Shown: piece by piece, positions 25,200-38,387 of the stretch | How the letters are laid out: every line of letters begins with the position of its first letter | Position numbering within the stretch: the first letter of the stretch is position 1 | Assembly: GCA_037903475.1 (NCBI GenBank) | Contig: JBAJFG010000234.1 | Coordinates: 496,001-560,000, forward strand | Direction of reading: 5' to 3' | Length of the DNA stretch: 64,000 bases | Origin: Ancylostoma caninum | Taxonomy: Eukaryota; Nematoda; Chromadorea; Rhabditida; Ancylostomatidae | Program-made: the position numbers and the translations under genes | The notes under the pieces: generated by a model | What the model was told of the DNA's origin: nothing | Seen by the model: only the letters and a program-made list of their open reading frames with translations | The model's database searches: none

Positions 25200-28180
25200 T
25201 AGTTTCTGGGTAGAACTAGCTTAAAACCTCCGCCAACCCTTGGGAGATATGTCGTGGGGACCAATTCTCATGGAGAAAGAAATGATGCTTTGGCTTTGAA
25301 AGAAAATTGAAATTGACAAAAAAAGCCTTCATACTAATCGCCGCAATATTTATTTATTCATTTCTACTTGGCTATACCACTCATATACACAGATATGCTC
25401 TTAAGAACACAAGTACAGTGCTTAAAAAGACATCGAAGCGCTGAAAACAAGTAATCGCCTGGAGGCGGAAGTGACTCAGTGGAAGTAGTACAGAAGTAGT
25501 AGTAAAAGAAGCAGATCCAACAAGTGAAGGCGGCATATTAGTCGAGAACAAAAGAGTGGTCAAATATGTACATGTGTAGACCAATCAAGGTGATTGTTCA
25601 TTACATTTACCAAAAACGAGTCGAAAAAAAAACTTGAAAAAAAATGTGTACGGATTTCAAGAGATCCGACGACCAGTTCTCCTTACAGTGACACATGAAG
25701 ACAGTGAAGAAATTGAAGGCAGCTGTATCGATAAAACTGAAATTTCCGTTCAGATCAGTAACCTCATCTGCTACATTTAGTGATCGAAACAATTTGAAGA
25801 CCAGTCCTTGTGCTTCCGTTTTTGTTTTTTTTTTTGACACCCAAAATTAAAATATAATCTCGTGAATTTCGTTCATTGTCAGCTCAGGACGTCATGAGTA
25901 TTTTACCGCCCTGAAATCAAAGTAGAGTTTACTGTAGATATTTACTGAAACTTCCTGGACTCTTGGACCATCTATGTATTGATTCCAATCGGAAACCGCC
26001 TAATTCCTAGTGGTGATCCTGTGATATGCGGACTACTCGAGTGGAGTTATTTTGGAAAACTCAGTCCGTACTCGAAATCACCTGAGCTTTTTCATGTGAG
26101 AGTGAAACCGAATGTATAGGCGTAAATTTCTCAGACTCCAACGATGCATACCTGGTATGCATTTGTTAGATAACGTTTTCCCTGAAAATGATTTCTCAGT
26201 AAGATTTGAAAAACCCCTTGATTTCCATGAGATCAGAGCAAATGAATCCTGACTTCCTCCAGTTCACATTCCTTATACTGTTCAAAGACATAGGATGTGA
26301 AAAGGTTTTTTTTTTCGGAAGCTTTTGTCAAATCTCTAGTCCATGAAAATTAGAATTCGCTTCGATGTTCTAATATCTGCTGACTGTGGGTATGAATGCA
26401 TGCAGACTACTTGTAAAACAGTTCCTTACTGAAGAAGTGTTATCACATTTGCTACAGCTGAGATAAAGATCTCAAATAGAGGAAAAACGATGCGTCATTC
26501 AAAGATGAGTGTACTTGTGTTTTAAATGTAGTTCTTTCCTTTTGCAACAATAGACTTGGGCAGGAATCATGGTGTGAACGCGTTGAATTTCAAATTCACT
26601 ACGATCCGCAAACTTCCAAAGTCAATGATTTAGAAGAACGTTCACGCTCCATCTCATCTCTCAAACAAAGCCAGAGCACGCTTCAGTCTAGAAAGCAAAC
26701 ATTTTCCCAAAAAAAGCTGACCCTATGCGAGGTCTTTTCTGTCATGGTCAGCAATAAGATTATTTTGAAGTAAGGATAGACATAAAACATGACATTTCAT
26801 GATAAAAAAAAAGCGAGCGAGACGCTGGACCAGTAAAATGTAGTGACTATGTAGTACTGTCCGTATGTAAACGAATATTCGGACGTTGAATATGCAAAAT
26901 CGCCGTGAGAACGAGATCGCTCCATCCTACGCCGCTAGAAAAACCAGTCAAGACTTGATCATCATGGAAGTTATGAAACTTTGCACATGCATCTACGCTT
27001 AGTCATCTAACTAGGCACTGGTATGCGAATAATTCAGAGGATGCGTCAAAGATTACGATGAGCACTGAACTGAGTGAGCACGATCGACAACGGGTTAGCA
27101 AAAATCTTCAGCCTCTTGATAAGGTGTGAGCAATCAATGTTGACACAGAAGACGAGCGCCCACGCCAAGGGGAACTCAACGTCCTGACGCATCGTGTGGG
27201 CATTGTTGCTGGGTTTATGCGAGTTCTGCCATGACGCACAAAAAAGTTTTCCGAGAGCAGACTTTTTTAACCTATCATTTTACGCGTGAATGCTAAACTG
27301 CCGTACATGTTCGAACTGATCCCCATTCTGAGAGTCTTGTTATCAGGAGGCCAATGTACCAATAACAGCAGTGCAGGAGCAGCTAAACCAATCAGGACAG
27401 ACTTTTCTCTCGGATCATCAAAGGTTTCCGCGCAATCCGTAGTAGTCCATTAACAAATAGGAATCCAACAGTGCGATTCACGGGTGTTCGCGGGAGAACC
27501 TACCCCTCTTGCATCTTCCAGAGAAAGGAGGGCTCAGTGACACTACCTGTCATAGCTGAGTGAGCGATGACAACTAATGATGGGGATGGCAAGATGCATC
27601 ACAATTCATTCCAAAAACTTCTGCACTATGGATGAGCGCGAAGTTTAGAACGTTCATGAATCCCGCCACAGATGAAAAGTAATTACCACATATTAAGACG
27701 TGCTATCCCTACTCCCGTCTGATACAAGGCTATATACTGCTAAATAAAGAACACCCACTACCACTTACAAAATTACCACTCACTCCTATCCCAAAAATCA
27801 CATCAGTGACGTATCCTTGGAAAAAAATTTGTGCTGCTCCTAGCTACTTGTCGGTTCCAACTCACAGATGACCGCAAATGTCTAGATGTAGACGTCAGAA
27901 GCCGAAACTTGTATTTATTGGTATTTGTAAAAGAACTTGAAACTTTATAAAACTTTTAAGACTTTATAAGCTTGTATTTATTGGTATTATTTCGACCTAT
28001 GTTCTTTAGGATCCGTTTGTCCATTTAAGTATGCACAACAAAGTATCACAAAATCATTTCAACAATTTGTTTTTTTTTTCAATCAACATTTTAGATTGAT
28101 TGGAATACTCTTGTATCTTAACATCATAACAAGCAACAATAACCAATAACAACGTGGTATGACAGTATAGGAATCGACAA
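25200..28180. other. Intergenic region, no gene seen
   Basis: About 3 kb of AT-rich DNA downstream of the TRMT1 gene (minus strand). No open frame has a recognisable domain. The part next to 28181 should contain the TRMT1 3' UTR. Confidence 0.5.
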
Positions 28181-31100
28181 TCATTCGCCAGTTTCCTGTG
28201 TTTTCGCGTAGAAGCCGGCCAATGTAGAATTGATAGATCCTTTCGCCTTTGACCTTGGTCCCCAGTTTTTACCCTTCAAGAATATAGAAGTAGAAACAGG
28301 ATTGGAAGGGAGAAGAGACTCAGAATCGAACCTTATTGCATTGAAACCGAACCATCTGTTCGTTTTTCGTTTGTTGTGTGGCTCCAGGATGAAGTTGGAA
28401 ACTGACCTCATTCCTGAACATGAATTCTCGCACAACTCTCTTTGAAATTCTCAGCGGCACGTGTTAAAAGGTGACACATAACCGAGAAAATGTAACGTTA
28501 TGATACTGTAATGATACTAACTTAATGGGTTCAGACAATATCTTATGGCCTGGTGCCTTCTCGTCATGTCGTTCAGCAGTCACATTCGCCTCTTTAGCCT
28601 GTAAAGGAAGTTAAATAAAACCGGTAGCCACTCTCCCCATCCCAATCACGGCAGTACATTTGGCATTTCGGATCGCTGGAAAAATATAGTTTTTAAGCGT
28701 CACAAGCATAGGTTGGTACCGTATCCGACTGAGTGATCTCAAACTAGCGCCACCTCGTTGCCCACACCTAGGTGTATACCTGACGATACGTGGCTATTAC
28801 GAACCCGTCTCTCAACAACCCGTGCGATTGCAGCCCTGCCGCAGCTTGAATGATGGAGATTTGCAAGCACTGCAGTTTCAAGTGGTAAGCATTTTCCACT
28901 AACTGTAAAATGGTTCTGACATGATCAGATAAGAATCAGTAGGATGAAAGTGGTCAAAGTCCAGTTTTCATAGGGAAGCGGGCTGTTACACCTTTGTTTG
29001 CTCTCTTGGAATATCCATACTCGGATAAGGCCTATATCGAGAAACACCTTCGACCTTTCAAACAGGGTAGTTTAGCATGCGCATAATGCAAGGTGGGCGT
29101 GGCTACCTTTCCTGGGGTGCGCTGCACAGCTTGCAGCTGTCAGGACATATCGTTCTTCATAACTGTTGCCGTGCGACCACCGTGACCCAGTATTAGTAGC
29201 AAACTTTTGCGAAAAAAAAAACAATCCTGACAGAAGTAAAGGACTTATTTGCACACATGAGTGGGTTCGAAAACCTGAAGATTTCCTTTGAACTCCAGAA
29301 CATTTACCAGAGTTCTCTTATGAGGGAAAAAAACCTGTTATTGCACTATGCCAATATTTAATTGCAATTTACTCTTCCTATAATTTTTCAAACGACCTAT
29401 TTTTACGTTAGCTTTTCAATTTCAAATGTATTTTGTACACAAAATGCTGGCCACGCCTAGCTCATGTGTGTGTCTGAGGTGGAAAAACCGTCTCGCGAAC
29501 CCCACTAGTATCTAGTATTTGTAATGCCCTTATTCTGAGATGATCACAACAACGCGCCAGTCTAAATTCAATGGACTTGAACATTCACTACAAACAGCCT
29601 GGCAGAGACGGTTTCCCTGAACACGTGAGTTCGGTTCTGCAATGGTATTCCTCAAAACCAGCGAACGAACTGCTGCGGAGAGGAACTCAAAAGGCACTGA
29701 ATCAATTTGAAGGGTTTCCTCTGAGAATGGGAACATGGCCTCAGGTACTGTGGACTTCAAGTTCAAGTTGAGGAGGAGGAGCAATAGTGCTGGAGTCCCT
29801 CAATGACACCCAAAACAGAGCAAACTAACATCACCGTAAAGAGTTCCAAACTTTCACTGTGACTAGTATTTCAACAGGAAATTAAGAAAAGCGAGGAGAT
29901 GCGGCAACAAATTTGGTTGGGCACTATTCGGCTAGTTCTGCCCAGAATTTTCAAGGAAATTTTTTTCGCCCAGACTTCGCCTGGGTACTGAATACAAATA
30001 TCATATCCGTTTTGCATCGTAGCTCCGTTTTTGTAGGATTTCATAGGTGTACTTGAAAGATGGTGTCTCATAGAATCCTCTCAAATTTTGCGTAGAGGGA
30101 TTGTTTTGAGAGCTCATCACAATCATCAACTTTTTTGCATGATACTTTCTTTCAGTCCAGAAATCAGCATTTTGTCTAAAATTCCTGTGGGGTACCTACC
30201 GTGTCCCTACAAAAATGGGGTTACGGTATAAAGCGAACATGATATTCGTGACTAACGCCTGAAACAACCCCCTCTATGCAAAATTTGAGAGGATCCTGTG
30301 AGATAGCACATCTACAGTATACTTATTGTTAGTGTAACCCTATAAAAACAAGAGTTATGGTACAACAAACATTCATGTTCAGCGCCTCGAACAACCCCGT
30401 AAGGCATAGTTTGGTCGAAAATTTCTGCTCTGAAATTTCGGGACAGAGCTAGGCGGATACTGCTGTTGATTGCATGGGAAAGCCCGCTCAGATGTCCCAA
30501 TACTGACAAAAAATGCTCATGTTTGCAACAGTATGTACTACTCGTGAATAATAACAAGGTGACTGCCAGACTTTGTACACTCAACTCTTGCCCTTGTTCG
30601 ACGCATCTCGGTTGGTTCCACGCGCAAAAACTGATCTTTCGTGTAGTTTATTGTACATTTGTGCATGTGCTACTGTCTGAGGAAGGTGTTATGCGACTAA
30701 ATCGATCTCTCATCGCATTCTGATCGAGAACAAAAGACATAGCGATTTCGACTTACCGCCGAACGACATATATCCCACAGAAAATGTGTAGGGGCATCCG
30801 TTTTCAAGGCGCGAGGATTGCAGTGGGAGCCGGATACCTAAAATACATAGTCTGATAAGCAGCATATGACAAGCAGGATGACGAAACCTGAGCAGCCTGC
30901 CTTATATCCTGCATTCAGAATAGCTGATTTCACGCTCACTGCTTTCGGAACGGAGCATTTCACTACGTTGAATAACTGGTCATGTTCGTAGTAGAGTGGC
31001 ACATCAATCTCCTGGAAAGATCCGATGTCTCTCACAAATCGATCTAAGTGGATGTACGATCCGAGCAATACCTCTGACACATTCGTAAGAACTCCCATGA

Positions 31101-34100
31101 GGCGATTGTGAGTGCCAAGCCGCTCCTCCTCCGGGGTTTCTTTCAAGCTTAGAAAAGTATCAAACATTCAAATGAGCTCATAATACTGTTGGTAACACAC
31201 AATACATACAGTGGACTCCAATCGGCTACGCGAACACGGACTAGTGGCGCAGCGGGCGTGGTACGCTGACTTTCTACCGCACCTCTCGGCCGATAATGGT
31301 TTGATGACGCTCTCTGATAGTCCCTGCCCAAGACCTCCGCGCTGCAGCACTGGTCCGTATTCACCTGACCGTTTGGAGTTCCCTGTATCTGGCATGCACT
31401 CTGCTAGTAGGTAAACGAGAACTGCTTGGTCGAGGCAAACAACATCAACAACATGCAGAAATTATCCCAATGACCGACACTGAGAGTACTCTTTTATCGA
31501 AGAGAAGGTTCTTTCAGAAGAATTTCCTTCGTTGTTTGTTTTCCTGTCGATTTAATGCGATGCGTGCCGAAATCAGCCCATCCTTTCTGGTTGTGCAATA
31601 TGAAACGCGGCAGTTCAAGGAAAGGATGGTCCTCTTCAAATGTGAGGAAAAGAAGTAGAAACATTTGATCAAGGTACAGGAAGACCGCCATTGACTAATG
31701 CCGCTGCAGAGAACGCTTAAAGGCGGTGTGTCACCTCGTTTTCGTGTCTGAGCTTTTAGCAGATTCTGAATCTGTTTGCCACGCTGAATCCAACGGTGTA
31801 CCTAAAGTGTTACAAAAAGGTCTTTAAACCTTATTTTTAAACGTTTACCGGGACAGGATTTGTAACAGTTTGTCGAGCCGAGTGGACGCGTGAAGCCGTT
31901 GATCTCGTCGATCGGACACGTCTAGACCAACGCTGCAAACGTGGCGGGCAGCCAGCACATTCACGGACCGCTCCGCCCAGGTGGTCCGCGAACTGCACTT
32001 TCGAACCCTCCGAAAACGGGGCTTTCGACATTTTTATGAGCTTTGATGTACATGTCTGGAATAAGCGTGACGAGGAGGTCTAGAGTATGTTGGTATTTTC
32101 AGCCCACGAAACAAGGTGACACACTGCCTTTAGGATGGCTCATAGAAACAAGAGCAAATGGCAGAAAGATTGTATGAAAGAGAGAAGATGTAAGTCAGAG
32201 TTTTCCGAAATAGTAGAATAGTGGAGTTTTCGAAGCAAAACTACTAAACCCAGCTTGAAAACAGGCAAAAAGAAAGGAATAAAAAGGAATAGGAAAAGCG
32301 GAAATTTCAGAACATTCAGGCTGCTTTCGTAGAATTTCAGAAACAGTGAAATCCGGAAAAGAATCGCAACTCCGGTCACAGCAGTGATTGACTGTGCAAA
32401 GACCAACCCACCTGGTCAAGATTCCTTCAACAAATGTTCGATCGTGCATTGGACCAATATAAATAGGACCAGCGTGATGAACAGGGTGACCACAGTGGAT
32501 GCATTTGTTGTCAATGCCTGCAAGTTCATATCACTTAGGAAACTTCAGCAGGAATACCTACCCTAGTTGAACAAACTAGGAGTAGCGAATTGCTTTTTAC
32601 GTAAAATCCTTGGGAACCAGCAAAACCAGGTGCAGTAAATGCTGTACCCCACCCCTAAATAAAGTGCTGCCACATTCAGATACCCTCCAGTGACAGATCT
32701 ATAATGAAAATGAGTTACATAGTGTCAGTCAGCGATACGCGAGCAGCTTTCAATTTTTTGAATTCCAACTGAATAACCACATTTTTTAGTATGCGCTCCT
32801 CTTCTTCCTTTCCAAGCGTACTTCAGCGCCACGGTTATGGAGCATTTGTCCCTCCACAGAACTTGGCGAAGAACCACGCTACTTATATTCATGAATAACT
32901 CAAGTACAAATAATGGGTAGAGCTAAGCGGAAAGCTCATTTCTTGGACAATGACATTCTGCGATGCTATATGTTCACAACAAGCACTAGGACACTGACAT
33001 AACTACATAGTTTACAGTTGAATTCATATTGGCGTACCAATACGTACCATAACAGAGGAACAGGAGCGATTTGGACAGTGAGCCAGTCCCATCACTGCAT
33101 TATGAGTATGATAGCTAGTCGCTGTGTAGGATTATACCATGGTAACGATTAGGCGAAAAACATTGTAAAATATAGGTCATGTAATAGCTAACCCATCATG
33201 GACTGTCGAACAACACTCGTACAATACTTCACGCTTTTTCCGTCTTCGACCTTCTTGAGTATGGGCAGAACTTCCATGGAATGACAACCGGAACATGCAA
33301 TTACATTTCCGACTTTACTAAATTGATGAGCTTGAATTTAACTCTCACATGAACACTAAAAAAATGCTCACGTTGCAGAATCCTTAGTCCTTCGGGCACC
33401 AGTATGAAGGCGGACAAAAACGCGAACGTAGAAGTCTACACTTATGGATACTAATGGCTCAATATATCTTGAGTATCGGTTAGCATGAGAATCAATTGAT
33501 CGCAAAAGTATTCGAAGAGCCTGAAAAAGACATTAGACAGAAGTGCTAAATTACAGCTACCGATAGGGAAGCACTTTTAGTCTGGCCCCTGTGAAATTTA
33601 AAACTATACATTGAATGCACACCATTTTAGCAAAACACTACAACAGGAAGAATTGTCATATTGATCTACTCCGACCTGTTAATGATATAGGCGTTCAAAC
33701 TTCAAGCCTTTCCTTTTAGACATCTTGATTTGGCTTACCACATCAATTATACACCTCCATCCACCCTCCCCTTTTCCCCATCCATCTGGCAACCCCACTA
33801 ACAGAGAAGTTTTGAACAACATTACCATTTCGTGACAGCATTTCAATCGCACCGTCGTCGAACCATACTTATTGTAGCAAGTTTCCGGCGTATTACCACA
33901 CAATACGGCCATATCAGTACAAGTGACCATTAGTATTCCTGAACAAAACACATCCTGCTCGGCTGGAACCAATAAAATCGGATAGCTTCAACTCGCATTG
34001 TTACAGCTGCATGCGCAATCACTCGCGCAAAAAAACCTTTCAAACCTACCCTTATACAAAGTAAGTCTGTTCCCACTAAATCAGTTGTAACTGCTTCACA

Positions 34101-36671
34101 TGTGAGAACATCACTGTCTCTTCTCACAAAATTTTGTAGTAGCGTGGGGATACGATTACGCTTAACACGCCCATTGCATAAAAAGAAGATTCAAAGAGAT
34201 CTCGAGAAAACATTGGCTGTAGAGTGAAAACCAATTAGGCGTATGCTGTGTTGTACTATTACCAGCAAAGTCAGCAGCTGCGTGAGCGGTGCCCCTGCTG
34301 ATATTTGAGATAGTCATCTGAAAAGCACGACCTTTGAAAAAAAAACAGCGCCGCTCGTCTTGCTGCGCACTACGCTCGTGGCTAATCCTTCCCCGTATAG
34401 ATGATTCTCATTGTTTTTAGTTGGAAAGTAAACACAAAGGTTATGAAACACATTTACCACACCAGCCCATAACAAATTAGAATTACTCATTGAAGTCCAT
34501 CGAAGTCTTTAATTTTTTTGGCTGTCATTATACTCTACTGAGAGAATAGCACCCCTCGATGACTTTGCTCGCCTACTTCGCTACTGATAAGCGTAGGTTG
34601 CGAGTGGGACGTCACCCGCCGTTGCGTTACTTGGCTAATACATACCAAGTACAAAGTGGCGAGCGATGTCGCCTAGCGATGTTACACACCACGCGGAGTA
34701 TAGTGACAGCATTACCGCGATCAGACACGCATTGCACTGCTGAATCCAAAAACACTGAGGCGGAACCATAGGGATCAAGATCTACGGCATGGAATCTTTT
34801 GTCGATATTACGATGCTCCATCATTGTTACACTGAAAGCAAACTCTTAGGTAGGAATCACAAAAATGATTACATGAAGAGGAAACTCACACAGCATCACC
34901 AAAATTCGCTCGAACTTTTCCTTCCACTCCGTTCAGAGTAATATTTTCTTTAATAGAATCTACTGCGTTTTCCGAAAAGTCATTGGCCAGAACATAATCT
35001 ACATTTTCAACCTGAAGATTTCTGTGAGTTCAATGAGAAGATGAGCATGACAATTATAAAACTGAGGGAAATCTACGGCTTAGCATGGAATTTCCAGGTC
35101 TACGATAGGTATTAATCCCTCGGAACGCCACGCCTCTTTCTTCATTGAAGAATTCAGCTCACCGTTGAGCATGAAAGCAGTGACTCATTCTATTTCAGCT
35201 TTCAAAATCTATTGCCTACTGGAATCGCGAGGAGAGGCTGATACAGTCCTTGTCGAAAAGATAGACGGATTGCGCGTGCGGTTTCATATCGTCGCGGCCG
35301 CAGAATCGCGTTGAGACCTACTGCACCCTCTCAACCAGAGCATGCCCTCTCCGTATCCATCGTTGAGGTCCCACCGCGTTTCCGCAGTCACGGAATCCGT
35401 CTATCTTTTCGACAAGGACTATAACAGAGATATACAAAAGCGATGGTGAAGGGGTTCGGGGAGGAGCAACGGACGGCATAAATTATTGCACAACGTTTGT
35501 TCAATTATTTCTCTGCCAGGAACCCATGCTTCGTCGTGCTCTCTTCTCCGCTGGATAGAGAAAAGGTCGAGATAATTTTGATTTAAGATTCTGAGATCTG
35601 CAGGAGGCCTCCGCCTTGAAGCAGTTGGCTCGAAACAAAATTTCCGAAAATACCACTCGTTAGGTAATTTTACCCGAAAAATAAAATCTTCCAGGAGAGC
35701 CTTACTTTCCGGTTCCGGAAAGCTTGAGAAATGCTCCTTCCTGTGGGGGAGTTTTCTACAAGATAGCTAGACAACCAGCCACTGGATGACGTCCAAAAAC
35801 TAGATTAGAAATGCTGGCCGTCGAACGCTGGAACTAAGCTGTGGTATGGACCGACTCTGACTCCCGGTGCAATGTTTGTAATACTCTTGAATATCTTACT
35901 CAAACCAGGTGCTAGACCCAATCAGATTTCTGGCAAAGAAGAGAAAACAAAGTCGGACCAAATTCTAGTAAATGTCGAATAGCTTTGAGTAATTACCTCT
36001 TGAGAAAACCGAAACGCTCGCAGACCACTCGCGGACAACGCGTCCAGTATTTTTATGGGACCATCCTGCAAATTAACGCTACAAAATTCTGACACTAAAA
36101 CGCTCATTTTGTCAGAGTTCTCAGGAAAGATGATTGCCTATTTTGGTGCAATGCATCACCTATGTATTATACTTCACCCACCGCACAGAAACGATTGCAG
36201 ATACAACTACTAGCCTCTCAAATTTTTGCACAAGTTATCTCACGCTCACTGTATTCATGGTTTTCCTGAGAGCATGACTGCGTAGAAGCAAAAAAAAAAA
36301 AACGGTGCGAACGACGCTATGTAATGGAAATATGTGAATTTCTAGAAAAGATACCTCGCTATCAGTCTTCAACTTCTGTCTCTTTGCAAAAGGCTCGCCA
36401 TCACCACCACAACCGTTAACTTGAGATTGCTTAGATGAGCGAGATCTCACAAACTGTCTCAGAACTGACACTCTACAAGAACTCCGATTAAATTTATGCA
36501 TATAACAACAAATACTACGAGAAAGCATTACGTGAGGTCTCTGTTGAACTCCTGGACAGGATTATAAAACACGGGCCCTTTGAATCCCACTTTTGCTTTG
36601 CCTTCCTGCACAATCACGAGCTCTTTCGCGTCATTACCAGATGCATGGTCACCTTGTTGAAGCTCGGCCAT
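28181..36671 (-). CDS. TRMT1: tRNA (guanine(26)-N(2))-dimethyltransferase (TRMT1/Trm1)
   Basis: SAM-dependent enzyme that dimethylates G26 of tRNAs, in nucleus/cytosol and often mitochondria. Fifteen phase-consistent exons: 36532-36671, 36355-36472, 35997-36119, 34890-35011, 34716-34831, 33826-33938, 33372-33520, 33193-33317, 32412-32517, 31072-31147, 30901-31011, 30757-30837, 28522-28598, 28407-28439, 28181-28331; 1641 nt including TGA (546 aa, the usual size). Family landmarks in order: VFYNPVQEFNRDL, ILDALSASGLRAFRF (SAM loop), VLANDFSENAV, AVDLDPYGSA (DPYG catalytic-site motif), VTCTDMAVLCGN, ETCYNKYG, VSISVDFYVRVFVR, the zinc-type CSGC and CIHCG pairs, GPIYIGPMHD, DVPLYYEHDQL, ALKTDAP, LWDICRSA and NWGPR. 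Start ATG at 36671 is inferred; no upstream in-frame ATG before a stop. One intron (30838-30900) appears to use a GC donor. Introns carry two MITEs and a fold-back. Confidence 0.95.
29919..30465. mobile_element. Fold-back element, family 'FB-B' (about 547 bp), in a TRMT1 intron
   Basis: The left end GGCACTATTCGGCTAGTTCT and the reverse complement of the right end near 30465 match imperfectly. The arms share repeated phrases such as CAAAATTTGAGAGGAT, ACGAATATCGTATCC and TACAAAAATGGGGTTACGG in inverted orientation. The same phrases occur in the element at 37819-38387. No transposase. Confidence 0.6.
31240..31320 (+). pseudogene. Possible tRNA-derived relic (initiator-Met-like box A)
   Basis: TGGCGCAGCGGG at 31245-31256 fits a box A and resembles initiator tRNA-Met, but the anticodon stem and box B (GGTTTGATGAC, about 31300) are degenerate. 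At most a decayed SINE or tRNA fragment inside a TRMT1 intron. Confidence 0.2.
31717..32132. mobile_element. MITE family 'M1', copy 1 (416 bp), TTAA-ended
   Basis: Ends are inverted copies of AAAGGCAGTGTGTCACCTCG next to a TTAA-like tetranucleotide (TTAA at 31717, TTTA at 32129). The full 416 bp aligns with the reverse complement of 56374-56798. A GC-rich core (CACCTGGGCGGAGCGGTCCG) lies near 31965-31985. It lies in the TRMT1 intron 31148-32411. No transposase frame; a TTAA target would fit piggyBac-type mobilisation, but this is inference. Confidence 0.8.
35242..35423. mobile_element. MITE family 'M2', complete copy (182 bp)
   Basis: TACAGTCCTTGTCGAAAAGA at 35242 is inverted at 35423 (…TTTTCGACAAGGACTATA), giving TIRs of about 28 bp with TA at both ends, as for Tc1/mariner derivatives. 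The interior is GC-rich (GTCGCGGCCGCAGAATCGCG). It lies in the TRMT1 intron 35012-35996. Half-copies of this family occur at 57140 and 58717. Confidence 0.8.
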
Positions 36672-36810
36672 CTTCGTTGACGGCAGGCGCCAGCGTCCCT
36701 TAATGGATATAATAACTTTTCTCCTAAATGTACACTAACTTGAAGAACTCACAAGGTTCCGTAGTGATAAAAATAGCCTGGACTTCAGACAGACTGGAGG
36801 CGAAGCAACG

Positions 36811-37621
36811 AATACCCGTACGCAGACGCGTTTCTGGGGTTGAATGCGATTAGAGCAGAAGATTATCACTAGAGCACGGAAAGTGTGACTTTGCGAAGAG
36901 GGGTTTCTTCATAGGTTAATTGGAACTGTACCAATAACTACGCCCAGTTATGAAGATAAATTGAAGTTTGCGTTGGATAATGATGTGTTTTTTAAGGAAC
37001 ACTCCCGAAACCTAGAGCGCCTGCTTCAGAAAGGTTAATTTTGGCCCGGAGAATGCTACTCATTCTGAGCGCGCAGTTTGGGAACAACGGACCGATTGTC
37101 GATTGGGTTTCGCTCTACACGTAAAGGGAAATCACTACGGATGTTAAATCTCTGAATTACCTAAATTCAACTAATCCCACTTCTGAAAAGGCACACAAGT
37201 GCTCAGTACGAGGTGACTACACATTGAGAAGGAGCGACTCTTCCGGACAAATTTTGCCAAAACGATAAAAGGGACGGCGGGATTAAAGAAATTCTACTCC
37301 TGTCCACTCTATGGGTCTGAAACATTCTCCAACAATTTATATTGCCCACTTTATCAAGGTTCCGTAGAGCTCCGTTCAAGAGCTGAGGTCAACGACCACA
37401 AGATGGATAGCGAATAAAAGATAAAGCTTCAGTGTGATGACAAAATATGTTATTTTACGGTCATAGGAACAGATTTTGCTCATAACTGGGTGTGGTATCT
37501 GAAACAGTTGCAATTAGCACAGAAAAAACCTCGATTTATAAAGTTACACTTTCCGTGCTCTAGTGATAACCCTCTGCTCTATTCGCATTCAACCCCAGAA
37601 ACGTGTCTGCGTACGGGTGTT
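36811..37621. mobile_element. Long-TIR fold-back element (about 811 bp)
   Basis: 36811-36898 (…CGCAGACGCGTTTCTGGGGT…) is the reverse complement, with few changes, of 37539-37621 (…CCAGAAACGTGTCTGCG…). Weaker pairing continues inward to about 36960 and 37470 (CCCAGTTATGA on both sides). Arms of at least 88 bp around a ~500-bp interior suggest a non-autonomous DNA transposon. No transposase domain is seen inside. Confidence 0.7.
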
Positions 37622-37818
37622 CCGAAGCAACAGTGATGGAGGGAGAACGACGCCTATTTTCGGGTGTTGTCTGTGGTTTCACACACTGCAGTCATTAGGC
37701 GTCATTTCAAATCTTAATTGTTGGGTTCAACCCATTTCTTGGAAGAGCAATCTTCTCATATCCTTGGGATTCTATGCTTGGTTACCCCATATTTATCTGT
37801 TTACTCACTTGTTTACCT

Positions 37819-38387
37819 GGTACTATTCCACAATAGGGGCCCCAAAATTTTGAAGAAAACTTTTCCGCCAAGACTTGCTATAGGGAGGTTGTTTGAGGTG
37901 CTGAGCACGAATATCGTATCCATTTTGTATCGCAACCCCATTTTTGTAAGATTACGGTAGGGTTACTGTAGGTATATACGGCACCTCACAGAATTCCCTC
38001 GAATTTCGCAAGGGGTTATTTGAGGTGCTGAACACGAATATTGTATCTATTTCGTACCGTAACCGCATTTTTTTGTTAGGTTACGGCAGGGATGCTGTAG
38101 AAATTTGACAGAAGTTGCCGATTTCGGCAGGGAAATGACAGTTTCATGCAGACTGATGTTGAGATTCGTGATCAGCGCCTTAAATTACCCCTTCTGCAAA
38201 ATTTGAGAGGATTCTATGAGGTACGGTAGATACCGTATACCTGCCGTAACCCTACAAAAATGGGGTGACGGCACAAAATGAATACGATATTCGTGTTCAA
38301 CACTTCGAATAATCCTCTTACGCAAAATTTTGGCGAAAAATTTTCCTTGAAAATTTGTGGGCCGCTAATGTGGAATAGTGCCGGAGA
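37819..38387. mobile_element. Fold-back element, family 'FB-B' (569 bp)
   Basis: GGTACTATTCCACAATAGGG at 37819 pairs with the reverse complement of ...GCTAATGTGGAATAGTGCC at 38387. Inward, both arms carry repeated ~100-bp modules containing CACGAATATCGTATCC and TACAAAAATGGGGTGACGG-like phrases, one module being duplicated within the left arm. It is the same family as 29919-30465 and lies upstream of the CABIN1 start. Confidence 0.7.

Noticed and set aside
30310..30584. 90-codon minus-strand frame and overlapping plus frame at 30466-30723
   Set aside because: It falls in the fold-back element and the TRMT1 intron; exons on both sides join without it.
31837..32031. Open frame in M1 MITE copy 1 (…DHLGGAVRECAGCPP…), partly preserved in copy 2
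   Set aside because: Differences between copies include many amino-acid changes and frame loss downstream; the conserved block fits a palindromic DNA core better than selection on protein.
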